The position numbers were made by a program, and so were the translations under genes. DNA of 64,000 bases from Stenotrophomonas lactitubi (lineage in GTDB: Bacteria > Pseudomonadota > Gammaproteobacteria > Xanthomonadales > Xanthomonadaceae). The DNA lies in contig NZ_PHQX01000001.1 in NCBI RefSeq assembly GCF_002803515.1, forward strand, positions 3,906,001 through 3,970,000, written 5' to 3'. The notes below the pieces were generated by a model. That model was not told the origin of the DNA, did not search any database, and worked only from the letters and a program-made list of their open reading frames with translations. Shown here piece after piece: positions 17,607-27,309 of the stretch (position 1 is the stretch's first letter; each line of letters starts with the position of its first letter).

Positions 17607-18877
17607 ACATGTCCCGTAACAGCATTCTCGTAAGCGCTGCACTCCTGAGCTCACTTGTTCTGGGCGTAGGTTTGACTGCCTGCAGCGCTGATAAAGGCGC
17701 GACGACAGCCGCTGAGAGCACATCCGGAGAACCGAAGAAGCCCGCTGACGACGGTCATGGTCACGCTGAAGGAGAAGATGAGGGTGAAGCCAAAGCCAAG
17801 GGCTCAAATGCCAAGGAAAATGACCACGCTGGTGAAGAGCCTGGAGCTCACGCCGAGGAAGAGGCACCAGAAGGTTTAGTTCGACTGACTTCCGACCAGA
17901 TCAAGGCATCGGGCATCAGCGTAGTAGCCGTCGGCCGGGGGGGCGGTGCGTCAACTCGCATTGCGGGTCGAGTGGAGCCCGCTATCGGTGCCCGCGCATC
18001 TGTCGCTGCAACCGTCACTGGTCGAGTAGAGCGTGTGTTGGTGGCTCCGGGCAGTCAAGTGAAAGCAAACCAGACACTGGCGGTCGTGGTAAGTGGCGAA
18101 GCCGCCACATTCCGTGCTGCTGCTGTGTCAGCTGGAGCAGAGGCTGAAGTGGCAAGGTTGGTGTATGGCCGTGACAAGGCCTTGGTCGACCAGGGCGTGG
18201 TGGCCCGCCAGGAGATGGAAACCTCCCGTGCACGTTCGATCGCAGCCGAAGCTGCCGCCGCCGCCGCGCGCGCGCAGGCGGCAGCGAACGGGTCGCCGGA
18301 CAGCGCTGGCAGAGTGAGCATTACCAGCCCTGTCTCGGGGGTCGTTGGAAATGTGCAAGTAACCCCGGGCGGCGTGGTCTCCGCAGGTAGCGTCGTGGCC
18401 GACGTCTCTGACCCAGGCATGAACGAGCTGGTGTTCATGGCGCCGCCGGTCCTTGCATCTCAAGTGACCGCCGGGACCAAGCTGGAAGTAAGCACGAGTA
18501 CGGGCGCCTTCCAAGCCGAGGTGACCGGTGTCGCTGCCGACATTCGTCAGCAAGGTGGTACCGCCATCATTCGAGCAAAGGCCGTCTCTTCTCAGCTGCC
18601 CCCCGCTGGCTCAACCATCTCTGCACTGGTGGTTACCGGTGGCAAGGCCGAGTCCCTTAATGTGCCGGCGGATGCTGTTCAGACCGTTGATGGGGCAAGC
18701 GTCGTGTTCGTCCAGACGGCCAATGGATTCAAGGCGACACCAGTCATGGCGGGCCGTCGTGCAGGCGACAGCATTGAGATCGTCAGTGGACTGAAGGGTG
18801 ACGAGCGAATCGTTGGATCCAACGCCTTCCTCCTCAAGGCCGAACTGGCCAAGGGCGAAGCTGAGCACGGCCACTAA
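17603..18877 (+). CDS. czcB: CzcB-type periplasmic membrane fusion protein
   Basis: A 424-residue adaptor linking CzcA and CzcC. It is a predicted lipoprotein (signal LLSSLVLGVGLTAC, lipobox LTAC). Residues 35-90 form a long His/Glu/Asp-rich linker (DDGHGHAEGEDEGEAKA), as in metal-specific adaptors that bind and hand over ions. Then come barrel-sandwich (lipoyl-like) halves around a short helical hairpin, with SPVSGVVGNVQVTPGGVVSAG in the second half. It starts inside the czcC stop and ends 11 bases before czcA. Confidence 0.88.
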   Translation: MNMSRNSILVSAALLSSLVLGVGLTACSADKGATTAAESTSGEPKKPADDGHGHAEGEDEGEAKAKGSNAKENDHAGEEPGAHAEEEAPEGLVRLTSDQIKASGISVVAVGRGGGASTRIAGRVEPAIGARASVAATVTGRVERVLVAPGSQVKANQTLAVVVSGEAATFRAAAVSAGAEAEVARLVYGRDKALVDQGVVARQEMETSRARSIAAEAAAAAARAQAAANGSPDSAGRVSITSPVSGVVGNVQVTPGGVVSAGSVVADVSDPGMNELVFMAPPVLASQVTAGTKLEVSTSTGAFQAEVTGVAADIRQQGGTAIIRAKAVSSQLPPAGSTISALVVTGGKAESLNVPADAVQTVDGASVVFVQTANGFKATPVMAGRRAGDSIEIVSGLKGDERIVGSNAFLLKAELAKGEAEHGH

Positions 18878-18888
18878 GGGATATCGAA

Positions 18889-21800
18889 ATGTTCAATACC
18901 ATCATTGATTCGGCGGTGCGCTTCCGCTGGTTGGTGGTGTTCCTTGCCGCCATGATCGCAAGCTGGGGCCTATTCCAGCTCAGCAAGCTTCCGATCGACG
19001 CCGTGCCGGACATCACCAACAAGCAGGTGCAGATAAACTCGATTGCTCCAGCGCTGACGCCGGAGCAGATCGAGCGACAAGTCACATATCCACTCGAGAC
19101 AGCGCTGGCCGGCATCCCCGGCCTGAACACGACCCGATCACTGTCGCGGAATGGGTTCTCCCAAGTAACCGCAATCTTCTCCGATCAAACCGACATCTAC
19201 TTCGCTCGACAGCAAGTGGCTGAGCGTATGAGGGAAGCGTCCGAGAGCTTGCCGGAGGGTGTGGCCCCGGTTCTCTCGCCCGTAACCACGGGGCTTGGCG
19301 AGGTCCTGATGTGGACTGTGGACTTCACAGACTACGACCCGAAGAACCTGGCGGCTGCTGGCCAGCCTGGTTGGCAGGAAGGAGAGGTCTATCTGACTCC
19401 TGAGGGCAATCGCCTTACGACTGCCGAAGAGCGGGCGACGTACCTACGGACGGTCCAAGACTGGATCATCGCTCCCCAAATGCGCTCGAGCCAGGGCCTC
19501 GCTGGTGTAGACACAATTGGTGGCTACGTTAAGGAGTATGGCGTACATCCTGACAGCGCTCGCTTGGCGGCTTATGGGCTGGGCCTTTCTGACCTGGTCC
19601 AAGCTCTCGAGCGCTCCAATGTGCAGGCTGGCGCTGGATTCGTGCAGCGTGCTGGCGAGGGCCTTGTCGTCCGGGCGGACGGTCTGGCACTGACAACAGC
19701 TGATCTGGCTCAGTCACCGGTAGCGACAAAAGCTGGGGTAGTCATTCGAGTGTCCGACGTCGCTGACGTCGAGCTTAGTCGTTCGCCACGCCTCGGCGCG
19801 GCCAGCCGAAACGGGCACGAGGCAGTGCTGGGCACTGCACTGATGATCGCAGGCGGCAATAGCCGTACTGTCGCCCAAGCTGCTGCCGAGAGACTGTTGG
19901 CAGTCAACAAGTCGCTGCCTCCCAACATCTTTGCGGTTCCAGTCTTGGATCGCAGCCAGTTGGTCAACTCGACTATCAAGACAGTTGCCAAAAACCTCAC
20001 TGAAGGCGCGCTTCTTGTTGTGGTAATCCTGTTCCTGCTCCTGGGTAACCTGAGGGCAGCGACCATCACCGCCCTGGTGATCCCGTTGTCCTTCCTGTTC
20101 GCCGTGATTGGCATGAACAGGTTCGGGATCAGTGGCAATCTGATGAGCCTTGGTGCCCTGGACTTCGGCATCTTGGTTGACGGAGCTGTAATTGTCATTG
20201 AATCCACGCTTCTGATGCTGGGCCATAGGCGCGCAGAGCTTGGCAGGCCTCTCACGGCAATGGAGCGCCTGCAAGTTGCCACAGCGTCTGCCAAGAAGAT
20301 GGCTCGCCCCGCAGCCTTCGGTCAGCTCATCATTCTGCTCGTCTTTGCGCCGATCATGACCTTGGAAGGTGTCGAGGGCAAAACGTTCCAGCCCATGGCC
20401 GCAACCTTCATGCTCGCGTTGATGGGGGCTTTCCTGTTCTCGTTCACTCTGGTGCCTGCGCTGACCGCACTGTGGGTGAAGGAGCCGAAGATCAAGCCGG
20501 GCGATGAGCTCCACAATGGTGAGCACGAAACCAAGCTGATCAAGGTCTTGCGCACCCGAATCGAGCCAGTCATCCAGCGAGCAGTGGGCAAGCCTCGCCT
20601 CGTGTTTGCAGGAGCGGCTCTGACTCTGGTCGCCGGCATCTCGTCATTCATGATGCTTGGCAGGGAGTTCATGCCAACGCTGGACGAGGGCAACATGGCG
20701 ATGCAGGCGCTCCGTGTACCGTCGACCTCTCTGGAGCAGTCCCTGGCGATGCAACTCGCGCTAGAGAAGGTCATCGCCACAGAGCCTGAAGTCGAGACCG
20801 TCTTCTCTCGTACTGGTACGGCAGAGGCTGCCATCGATCCGATGCCCACTAACATCTCGGACAGCGTGATTGTTCTCAAGCCACGCAGTACTTGGCCGGA
20901 CCCAAAGCTTCCTAAAGAGGAGCTTGTGTCGCGTTTCGAAGGTCTCGCGTCCAAGCAGCTAGGAAACAGTTTCGAGTTTAGCCAGCCGATCGAGCTGCGC
21001 TTTAACGAGCTGATCTCCGGCGTGCGCACTGATCTCGCGGTAATGATCTACGGAGATGACTTTGGTGAGCTTCAGAAAGTCGCCGACCAGGTCGCTCTAA
21101 AGCTGAGAGGTGTCCAAGGATCAGCTGACGTTCGCGTCGAGCAAATCTCGGGCTTGCCAACATTGAACGTGAAGATTGATCACGTCGCTGCCGCACAGTA
21201 CGGGCTTACCGCGGCGGATGTCAGTGATGCACTTTCCACCGGCATCGGTGGCACCTCAGCCGGGAGGATCTTCGAGGGCGACCGTCGGTTCGACGTGGTT
21301 GTTCGGCTCAATGACGTAGCAAGAAGCGATCCTGACCAGCTCAGCTCGCTTCCCATTGCAACGCCATCTGGCACTGTGATTCCACTGTCTTCGGTAGCCC
21401 GAATCTCGATTAGCGAAGGGCCGAATCAGATCAGTCGCAACAATGGCAGTCGACGAGTGGTGGTTCAGGCCAATGTTCGAGGGCGCGACTTGGGTGGTTT
21501 CGTTGGTGAAGCTCAGACGGCGGTCGCAGATGTCAAGTTGCCTGCGGGAGCGTACCTCACTTGGGGCGGGCAGTTTGAGAACCTCCAGCGTGCCGAGAAG
21601 CGCCTGGCTGCAGTCGTGCCAGTCGTGTTCCTGCTCATCGGTGCGCTGCTCTTCATGGCCCTACGAAGCGTCAAGGAAGCGATCCTGGTGTTCAGCTGCG
21701 TCCCGCTTGCACTCGTTGGCGGAATCTTGGCTCTGCTCCTTCGTGGCATGCCGTTCTCCGTCTCAGCAGCTGTTGGCTTCATCGCGGTCTCCGGCGTTGC

Positions 21801-22110
21801 TACGCTCAATGGCTTGGTGCTGATGCAAGCGATTAGGGAGCGGCTGGAAATGGGTGATGCTCCTCTGATGGCTGCTATCAACGGCGCGTCCAGTCGTATC
21901 CGCGCAGTGCTCACCACAGCACTCGTCGCAATCGTCGGTTTCATCCCAATGGCCATTGCAAGCGGCTCCGGTGCCGAAGTCCAGAAGCCGTTGGCAACGG
22001 TGGTAATCGGTGGCCTGTTGACTGCGACCATTCTGACGTTGCTCGTTCTGCCGACGTTCGCGGGACGCATTGCGAAGAAGAATCTGCCCGCGGCGGATGC
22101 CGTCCACTGA
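18889..22110 (+). CDS. czcA: CzcA-type heavy-metal RND efflux pump
   Basis: A 1,073-residue inner-membrane proton/metal antiporter of the HME-RND family. Twelve transmembrane segments are expected, with two large periplasmic loops. The proton-relay motif of transmembrane helix 4 is intact: GALDFGILVDGAVIVIES gives D425, D431 and E438, with the same spacing as D402/D408/E415 of Cupriavidus CzcA. Other HME hallmarks are the N-terminal LPIDAVPDITNKQVQ and RPAAFGQLIILLVFAPI. The likely substrates are Co, Zn and Cd; the exact selectivity cannot be read from sequence. A perfect 28-base palindrome follows the gene. Confidence 0.93.
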   Translation: MFNTIIDSAVRFRWLVVFLAAMIASWGLFQLSKLPIDAVPDITNKQVQINSIAPALTPEQIERQVTYPLETALAGIPGLNTTRSLSRNGFSQVTAIFSDQTDIYFARQQVAERMREASESLPEGVAPVLSPVTTGLGEVLMWTVDFTDYDPKNLAAAGQPGWQEGEVYLTPEGNRLTTAEERATYLRTVQDWIIAPQMRSSQGLAGVDTIGGYVKEYGVHPDSARLAAYGLGLSDLVQALERSNVQAGAGFVQRAGEGLVVRADGLALTTADLAQSPVATKAGVVIRVSDVADVELSRSPRLGAASRNGHEAVLGTALMIAGGNSRTVAQAAAERLLAVNKSLPPNIFAVPVLDRSQLVNSTIKTVAKNLTEGALLVVVILFLLLGNLRAATITALVIPLSFLFAVIGMNRFGISGNLMSLGALDFGILVDGAVIVIESTLLMLGHRRAELGRPLTAMERLQVATASAKKMARPAAFGQLIILLVFAPIMTLEGVEGKTFQPMAATFMLALMGAFLFSFTLVPALTALWVKEPKIKPGDELHNGEHETKLIKVLRTRIEPVIQRAVGKPRLVFAGAALTLVAGISSFMMLGREFMPTLDEGNMAMQALRVPSTSLEQSLAMQLALEKVIATEPEVETVFSRTGTAEAAIDPMPTNISDSVIVLKPRSTWPDPKLPKEELVSRFEGLASKQLGNSFEFSQPIELRFNELISGVRTDLAVMIYGDDFGELQKVADQVALKLRGVQGSADVRVEQISGLPTLNVKIDHVAAAQYGLTAADVSDALSTGIGGTSAGRIFEGDRRFDVVVRLNDVARSDPDQLSSLPIATPSGTVIPLSSVARISISEGPNQISRNNGSRRVVVQANVRGRDLGGFVGEAQTAVADVKLPAGAYLTWGGQFENLQRAEKRLAAVVPVVFLLIGALLFMALRSVKEAILVFSCVPLALVGGILALLLRGMPFSVSAAVGFIAVSGVATLNGLVLMQAIRERLEMGDAPLMAAINGASSRIRAVLTTALVAIVGFIPMAIASGSGAEVQKPLATVVIGGLLTATILTLLVLPTFAGRIAKKNLPAADAVH

Positions 22111-22125
22111 TGTGCTGAGTGTGGA

Positions 22126-22153
22126 TTCCGGCAGAGCAGCTGCTCTGCCGGAA
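22126..22153. terminator. Perfect 28-base palindrome between czcA and the P-type ATPase
   Basis: A 14-base stem (TTCCGGCAGAGCAG and its exact complement) with no loop bases lies 16 bases after the czcA stop and 36 before the ATPase start. No T-run follows, so it may be an attenuating or mRNA-stabilising hairpin, or a protein operator, rather than a classical terminator. Confidence 0.45.
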
Positions 22154-22188
22154 CTCAACTTTCAGATCCAGCAGCTCGGAGAAATCAC

Positions 22189-24648
22189 ATGAGAATGATG
22201 ATCGAAATTGACCTGCGCAATGTACTGCCTGGCATTCATGACGACGACATGTGTGTCAAGCGTTTGGTTGACTTGTTGCATAGCAGGGACGGGGTAGCTC
22301 TGGTTAGCGTCGAGGGTAGAGCCGGAGCTGGAAGCAGCACCATCTCCGTTGAGTATGACCCTCAGGTCATCTCAATCCAGCAAGTACGGGAGCTTGCATC
22401 CTCAATGGGTGTTGCTCTTAACGAAAGATACGGACACCTTCATTTCGAGACTGACGTGCCATCGAACTCACGGGCACATAGGCTGGTCGAGTCCCGTCTT
22501 CAGGAGGTAGAGGGAGTCGTCGAGGTGAGGGCGTCCGCGAGTGGCGGAGTCACAATCGAGTACGACAGGAGTGTCGTATCCGAAGATGAAGTGAGCAGTG
22601 CCATCATAGCCAGCGGTGTCAAGAGGACGGCACCGGCATTAAAGGAGGAAGGCAAGCATGAGGGTCACAACCACGCTGCCTCGTCCAGCACCAACGACAA
22701 GCATAGCGGTTGGCTCGGCAGAAATACGGAGCTCATCTTCGCGCTAGCTTGCGGAACGCTCCTGCTTCTCGGTTTCATTATCGAGAAGGTGGGCGTGGCC
22801 AGCCTCTCGTGGGTCCCCGCCACGCTGTATGTAGCCGCTTACGTTTTCGGAGCATGGTTCACACTCGGCGAAGCCATACAGAATATTAAGAGGAAGCGTT
22901 TTGAGATCGATACGCTCATGCTCGTGGCAGCCGCTGGCGCGGCGGCTCTTGGCGCGTGGGCCGAAGGTGCGCTCCTCCTCTTCCTCTTCAGTCTCGGCCA
23001 CGCATTGGAGCACTACGCGATGGGTAGGGCGAGACGCGCTATCGAGGCTCTGGCAGAACTGGCACCAGAAACGGCAAGGGTCGTCAGGTACGGTGAACTC
23101 GTCGAGGTCAGGGTAGAAACACTCGTTCCTGGTGACGTGGTCATCGTCAGAGCAAATGACCGGATGCCAGTAGATGGGTTCGTTGTCAAAGGTACTAGCA
23201 GCGTCAACCAAGCTCCCGTTACCGGAGAAAGCATTCCAGTTGACAAGCGGCCCGTCGGAAATACTGAAGCTGCGCGATCCCGTCCCGATGCGGTCGAGAT
23301 GGAGTCGAAGGTCTTCGCAGGAACGATCAATGGATCAGGCGCTCTTGAGGTCGAGGTCACACGTCGTTCGACGGAGTCAGCACTCGCTCGTGTCGTAAAA
23401 ATGGTTAGCGAGGCGGAGACCAGGAAGTCACCCACACAACGCTTCACCGACAAGTTTGAGCGAATTTTCGTTCCATCCGTTCTAGTACTCGCCGGCCTTC
23501 TACTGTTCGCTTGGGTTTTCATTGACGAACCTTTCCGCGACAGCTTCTATCGATCCATGGCTGTGCTTGTTGCGGCAAGCCCGTGTGCCCTCGCTATCGC
23601 AACGCCGAGTGCAGTATTGGCCGGAATCGCCAGGGCCGCCCGCGGCGGCGTGCTGATAAAGGGGGGGGCGCCACTGGAGGAACTTGGAATGGTGCGGGCG
23701 ATCGCCTTTGACAAGACAGGCACCCTCACGGAGGGGCGGCCGCGCGTCACTGATGTCAAAGTCATTGGTGGAGCATCGGAGAGAGAGCTCCTTGATGTAG
23801 CCGTAGCCGTAGAGTCACTAAGTGATCATCCTCTTGCCACTGCAATCGTCGCAGACGGCAAGTCGCGGTTGGGTACAACGTCTCTTCCTCTGGTAACCGA
23901 CTTCGCCAATCTCGCAGGTAAGGGGGTCAGAGCGACTGTTCTGAAACAGAATGCGTGGATTGGCAAGGCTGAGATGTTCGGGGTGGAAGGGGTCCCTTCG
24001 CTCGGTGATGCCGCGAAGAAGGAAATTGATGAGCTTCGGCAACTCGGACGAACGACCATGGCAGTTCGGCTTGGCGATCGTGACTTGGGTGTCATCGGAT
24101 TGATGGACACGCCTCGCCCTGAGGCACGTGAAGCACTGAGCCGTCTACGTAAGCTCGGCATTGAGCGGATGATCATGATTTCAGGTGATCACCAGTTGGT
24201 AGCTGAGGCGGTCGCAAGTGATGTTGGGGTTGACGAGGCCCAAGGCGGCCTCATGCCAGAGGATAAGGTAACTTCCATTCGCGAGCTTAGGAGCTCCGAG
24301 AGAGTGGCTATGGTCGGAGATGGCGTCAACGACGCTCCGGCGATGGCTAGCGCCAGCGTAGGCATTGCGATGGGAGCTGCATCCTCGGATGTAGCGCTAG
24401 AGACCGCTGATGTTGCGCTGATGTCTGAGGATCTACGGCAGGTTGCCTTCTCGGTCGCGCTGAGCCGAAGGACCAGGAGTGTGATTCGGCAGAATGTCTA
24501 TGTGAGCTTGGGTGTGGTCGCATTGCTTGTACCGGCTACGATCATGGGACTGGGAATCGGGCCTGCAGTTGCAGTCCACGAGGGCTCAACAATTCTAGTC
24601 GTAGTTAATGCCTTGAGACTGCTCCGGTACAAGAGCAGTGACTTATGA
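22189..24648 (+). CDS. P1B-4-type heavy-metal exporting ATPase (CzcP/CoaT-like)
   Basis: An 819-residue P1B ATPase. The N-terminal 150 residues look like two ferredoxin-like metal-binding domains, but both lack the CxxC motif; a His-rich linker follows (KHEGHNHAAS). The membrane metal motif is S464-P465-C466 (SPCALAIATP) rather than CPC, and the last helix has HEGST (H797). Together these define the P1B-4 group, which exports Co, Zn, Cd or Fe. The phosphorylation site is D508 (DKTGTLTEG) and the GDGVNDAPA hinge motif is present. It follows czcCBA and its stop overlaps the next regulator. In Cupriavidus metallidurans the related CzcP assists the Czc pump. Confidence 0.9.
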   Translation: MRMMIEIDLRNVLPGIHDDDMCVKRLVDLLHSRDGVALVSVEGRAGAGSSTISVEYDPQVISIQQVRELASSMGVALNERYGHLHFETDVPSNSRAHRLVESRLQEVEGVVEVRASASGGVTIEYDRSVVSEDEVSSAIIASGVKRTAPALKEEGKHEGHNHAASSSTNDKHSGWLGRNTELIFALACGTLLLLGFIIEKVGVASLSWVPATLYVAAYVFGAWFTLGEAIQNIKRKRFEIDTLMLVAAAGAAALGAWAEGALLLFLFSLGHALEHYAMGRARRAIEALAELAPETARVVRYGELVEVRVETLVPGDVVIVRANDRMPVDGFVVKGTSSVNQAPVTGESIPVDKRPVGNTEAARSRPDAVEMESKVFAGTINGSGALEVEVTRRSTESALARVVKMVSEAETRKSPTQRFTDKFERIFVPSVLVLAGLLLFAWVFIDEPFRDSFYRSMAVLVAASPCALAIATPSAVLAGIARAARGGVLIKGGAPLEELGMVRAIAFDKTGTLTEGRPRVTDVKVIGGASERELLDVAVAVESLSDHPLATAIVADGKSRLGTTSLPLVTDFANLAGKGVRATVLKQNAWIGKAEMFGVEGVPSLGDAAKKEIDELRQLGRTTMAVRLGDRDLGVIGLMDTPRPEAREALSRLRKLGIERMIMISGDHQLVAEAVASDVGVDEAQGGLMPEDKVTSIRELRSSERVAMVGDGVNDAPAMASASVGIAMGAASSDVALETADVALMSEDLRQVAFSVALSRRTRSVIRQNVYVSLGVVALLVPATIMGLGIGPAVAVHEGSTILVVVNALRLLRYKSSDL

Positions 24649-25385
24649 AAATCCTAATTATCGATTGCGATCAAGCTACGGTGAGTAGTGTCTTCAACTA
24701 CATGGAGCCGAGAGGGCATCTTCTGGATGTCGCAAGGGAAGGCACCACTGGCCTTCATCTCGCCACCTCCAACTATCATGATGCACTGATCATTGGTTGG
24801 GCTGATCCCCAGATCGATGGACCAGGGTTGGTCCGCACCATGCGCCAGAACTACTACATACCATCGCCGGCATTGATGCTGACAGAGCGTGCGGAGGTTT
24901 CCGACAAGGTCAGAGCTTTTCGATCAGGCGCAGATGACTATCTTACCAAGCCATTCGAACCGGCCGAGCTGGAGGTTCGACTCGAGGCGTTGGTCGCTCG
25001 ATCGCGAGGAACGGTAGCTAGAAATCGTCTCGTAGTGGGCGACCTAACTCTGGATCTTTCCACGTTAGAGGTGTCTAGAGCGGGAAGGATGATCCATCTC
25101 TATCCTGCCTGCCGAAAGCTGCTTCACTTGTTGATGCTGGAGAGCCCTGCTGCAGTGTCAAGGGAGAGACTTGAGTATGCAGTGTGGGCCAGCGATCCGC
25201 CTGATCTGGATCTTCTGAGGTCCCAGATTTCCAGCCTGCGCCAAAGCATTGACAGGCCATTTGAAGAAAAATTGATTCAAACGGTGCCACGGTTTGGCTA
25301 TCGCTTGGCTGCTGGTGGTAACTACCAGAACCACAGGCACCAGGCGACTGCCCTCAGTGAGGCGGGCGAGTCGGCCCCACGCTGA
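24645..25385 (+). CDS. OmpR-family regulator with a pseudo-receiver domain
   Basis: A 246-residue receiver plus winged-helix protein whose start overlaps the ATPase stop (ATGA). The receiver has the acidic patch (IDCDQ) and the conserved lysine (YLTKPFEP). The phosphoacceptor position, aligned through ALIIGWADPQIDG, is G51 instead of Asp, so phosphorylation at the normal site is impossible. The C-terminal half is a Trans_reg_C winged helix (ends TVPRFGYRLAAGG). No histidine kinase gene lies nearby; CzcRS-type pairs normally have one. It probably works without phosphorylation or is controlled by another signal. Its natural targets are the flanking metal genes, by position only. Confidence 0.82.
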   Translation: MKILIIDCDQATVSSVFNYMEPRGHLLDVAREGTTGLHLATSNYHDALIIGWADPQIDGPGLVRTMRQNYYIPSPALMLTERAEVSDKVRAFRSGADDYLTKPFEPAELEVRLEALVARSRGTVARNRLVVGDLTLDLSTLEVSRAGRMIHLYPACRKLLHLLMLESPAAVSRERLEYAVWASDPPDLDLLRSQISSLRQSIDRPFEEKLIQTVPRFGYRLAAGGNYQNHRHQATALSEAGESAPR

Positions 25386-25407
25386 CTAAACTTGGAGGTA
25401 GCCACTC

Positions 25408-26160
25408 GTGAGGAAGCTGAACCTGCTTGCACTTCCCGTATGCACCTTTCTCTCGTTCGCGTTGTGGGGATTCGCTGCACTGGTGCCATTCGCGCCGAAG
25501 TTGCATGAGGGAATTCTATGGGTTCCCTTGTGCATCATGTTGGCTAGCTTCTCTACAGCACTCGTCTCAATAGCCATTCAAGACAGAGTCAGCAGGTTGA
25601 GCGTTGCGGTCTCATCATTAGCTACGCTCCGTTGCAGCTGGTGCTTGCCAATTCTCATGCTGACAGCGATTTGCATTTCTGTGGTGTTGATCACAGGGGC
25701 CAGGCAATTGGACTACATAATCCTTTTTGCGAGCCTCGCCTTGGTTGCAGCATCAGCGGTCCTTGTGCTCTTCGAATACTGGTTCTACCAAGCGCGTGTG
25801 CTACCGACAGCTTGGGTGATTGCGCTTCATTGCGGATCAATTGCTCTTTCGGTTTTTCTCCATGGAAGGAGTCTTCTCCACAATTTGTCCATCGCAAGTA
25901 GCAGCTGGTTTGTTGCAGCAATTTTGATCCTGTCGCTATCGGTGATTATTGTAGGGAGATACTGGTCAGGTTTGCTCCGTGACCCTGCGGCGCGGTTCTC
26001 GCCATATCTCAGTAGATTGCTGAAATTACTGACACTGACTGGTGCTGTGAGGTTCACGCGAGGCCCGCAGCGATTGTTGGGCAAGGATTTTCAAGCGTCT
26101 GTCAAGGGCAGACGCAGCCATCCAAAGCGGAGAGCTAAGGGTGGCACGAAGCGGAGATGA
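25408..26160 (+). CDS. Unknown six-span membrane protein with a basic tail
   Basis: A 250-residue protein from GTG 25408 (GGAGG 10 bases upstream). Six hydrophobic segments are visible, the first at residues 6-28 and the last near 172-192. After these comes a basic cytoplasmic-like tail ending KGRRSHPKRRAKGGTKRR. No histidine kinase H-box or transporter motif was recognised. It stands where a sensor kinase would be expected after the regulator, 22 bases downstream of it, so it may be a membrane signal partner; this is inference. Function unknown. Confidence 0.55.
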   Translation: MRKLNLLALPVCTFLSFALWGFAALVPFAPKLHEGILWVPLCIMLASFSTALVSIAIQDRVSRLSVAVSSLATLRCSWCLPILMLTAICISVVLITGARQLDYIILFASLALVAASAVLVLFEYWFYQARVLPTAWVIALHCGSIALSVFLHGRSLLHNLSIASSSWFVAAILILSLSVIIVGRYWSGLLRDPAARFSPYLSRLLKLLTLTGAVRFTRGPQRLLGKDFQASVKGRRSHPKRRAKGGTKRR

Positions 26161-26222
26161 TAGTTGCAGAAGAGTGCCTCCTCAGCGCAGCACGCGACGT
26201 TCACGTCTGAGGTACATCTCGA

Positions 26223-27059
26223 ATGAGGGTGAGTATGGCTGTCAGAAACAAGCGAGCTGAATCCGTTCTGGTAGAGAGATACAAAGACAGTTTCTTCCAA
26301 GACATAGCATTTAAGCGGGGGCTTGGCATTGCCTGGCCCGCCCTGCGGAGTGCCATAGTCGAAGAGGCCATGCACTCCCGCATGGGGAACTGCGCTGTAG
26401 CTCCGCTGACCGTCGCACAGGCGGCTGCAGTTCTTAACGTGGCGCCGAGAACTATGCTTGGGCTCGCGCGCCAGTACCCATTTGAGGAAGTACTGTTCAT
26501 GCCTCCGAGAGGAAGCTTAGGGCTGGTGAGGAAGGGTACGGTTAGCCCGTGCCGCCTTCTGAGATGGGCTGCCGGCGTGCCTGGCATGCGCGAGTGGCGC
26601 ACGAGGCGTGAGGATTTCTGGAGCTTGGGTGCGACTGCAAGTTCACAGGAGGTCGCAGACCAAGTCCAAGAAATGGAGAACATACCTGTCTCTGTTCAAC
26701 TTTTGCTGTCCCGGGAGGTGCCCGAAGTTGTTGCACTACTTCCCGATCCAGCCGCCATTCCAATAGCAGTCGACGATCTCTTTAGGTGGCAGGAGATGCA
26801 GAGGGCTCAGGACTACTCGAAGTCCGCTGTTGTCTCGCAGACAATGACAATACCCGACGCGTTGGCACTTCCTTGGCACAGTCAGGGCCTTCGTCGCGTA
26901 TGGTTTGAGCGATTTCGCGACACGCTGAAGCGATTGGACTACCTTTTGGAGCATCAAAGCATCGAGTCAAGCAGAGTTCTGATGCGAGCTCGAAAGGAAA
27001 TTGGCTTCGCGGCTCTGGCACGGAGAAAGATACGAGCGGTGATCGCCCGCGCCCGATAG
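26223..27059 (+). CDS. Unknown 278-residue protein, possible DNA-binding
   Basis: Starts at ATG 26223 or, equally plausibly, 26235. Residues 60-85 (LTVAQAAAVLNVAPRTMLGLAR) look like a helix-turn-helix of the excisionase/MerR-like type. The rest is helical and basic with many Arg and Trp residues, and ends in RRKIRAVIARAR. No catalytic motif was recognised. It follows the membrane protein by 62 bases in the same direction. It could be a regulator or a replication/partition-like remnant of the element; unknown. Confidence 0.5.
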   Translation: MRVSMAVRNKRAESVLVERYKDSFFQDIAFKRGLGIAWPALRSAIVEEAMHSRMGNCAVAPLTVAQAAAVLNVAPRTMLGLARQYPFEEVLFMPPRGSLGLVRKGTVSPCRLLRWAAGVPGMREWRTRREDFWSLGATASSQEVADQVQEMENIPVSVQLLLSREVPEVVALLPDPAAIPIAVDDLFRWQEMQRAQDYSKSAVVSQTMTIPDALALPWHSQGLRRVWFERFRDTLKRLDYLLEHQSIESSRVLMRARKEIGFAALARRKIRAVIARAR

Positions 27060-27309
27060 CGGTCACTAGCTTCGTACCCCTGGCTGGAGCTTGATGCATT
27101 CGGTGAAGGTCGGAGCAGCTTCCACTTACCCGGCAATCGCCAAGAAGCGCTTCAGCGTGGCATTGGGACGGGTCCGCCTTGTCGGTCGGGACTCAGATGA
27201 TATTCAACTGTCCGATCTTGTTAGTGACTGCCCTGGCCCGTTCTAAGGAGAGGCCACAGACGACGGCCCCAAGGAGGGCGACGGTTTAATGCTTGTTGCA
27301 CTTACACGG

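Noticed and set aside
19714..20526. 270-codon reverse frame inside czcA
   Set aside because: Lies opposite the conserved proton-relay region of czcA and has no features of its own.
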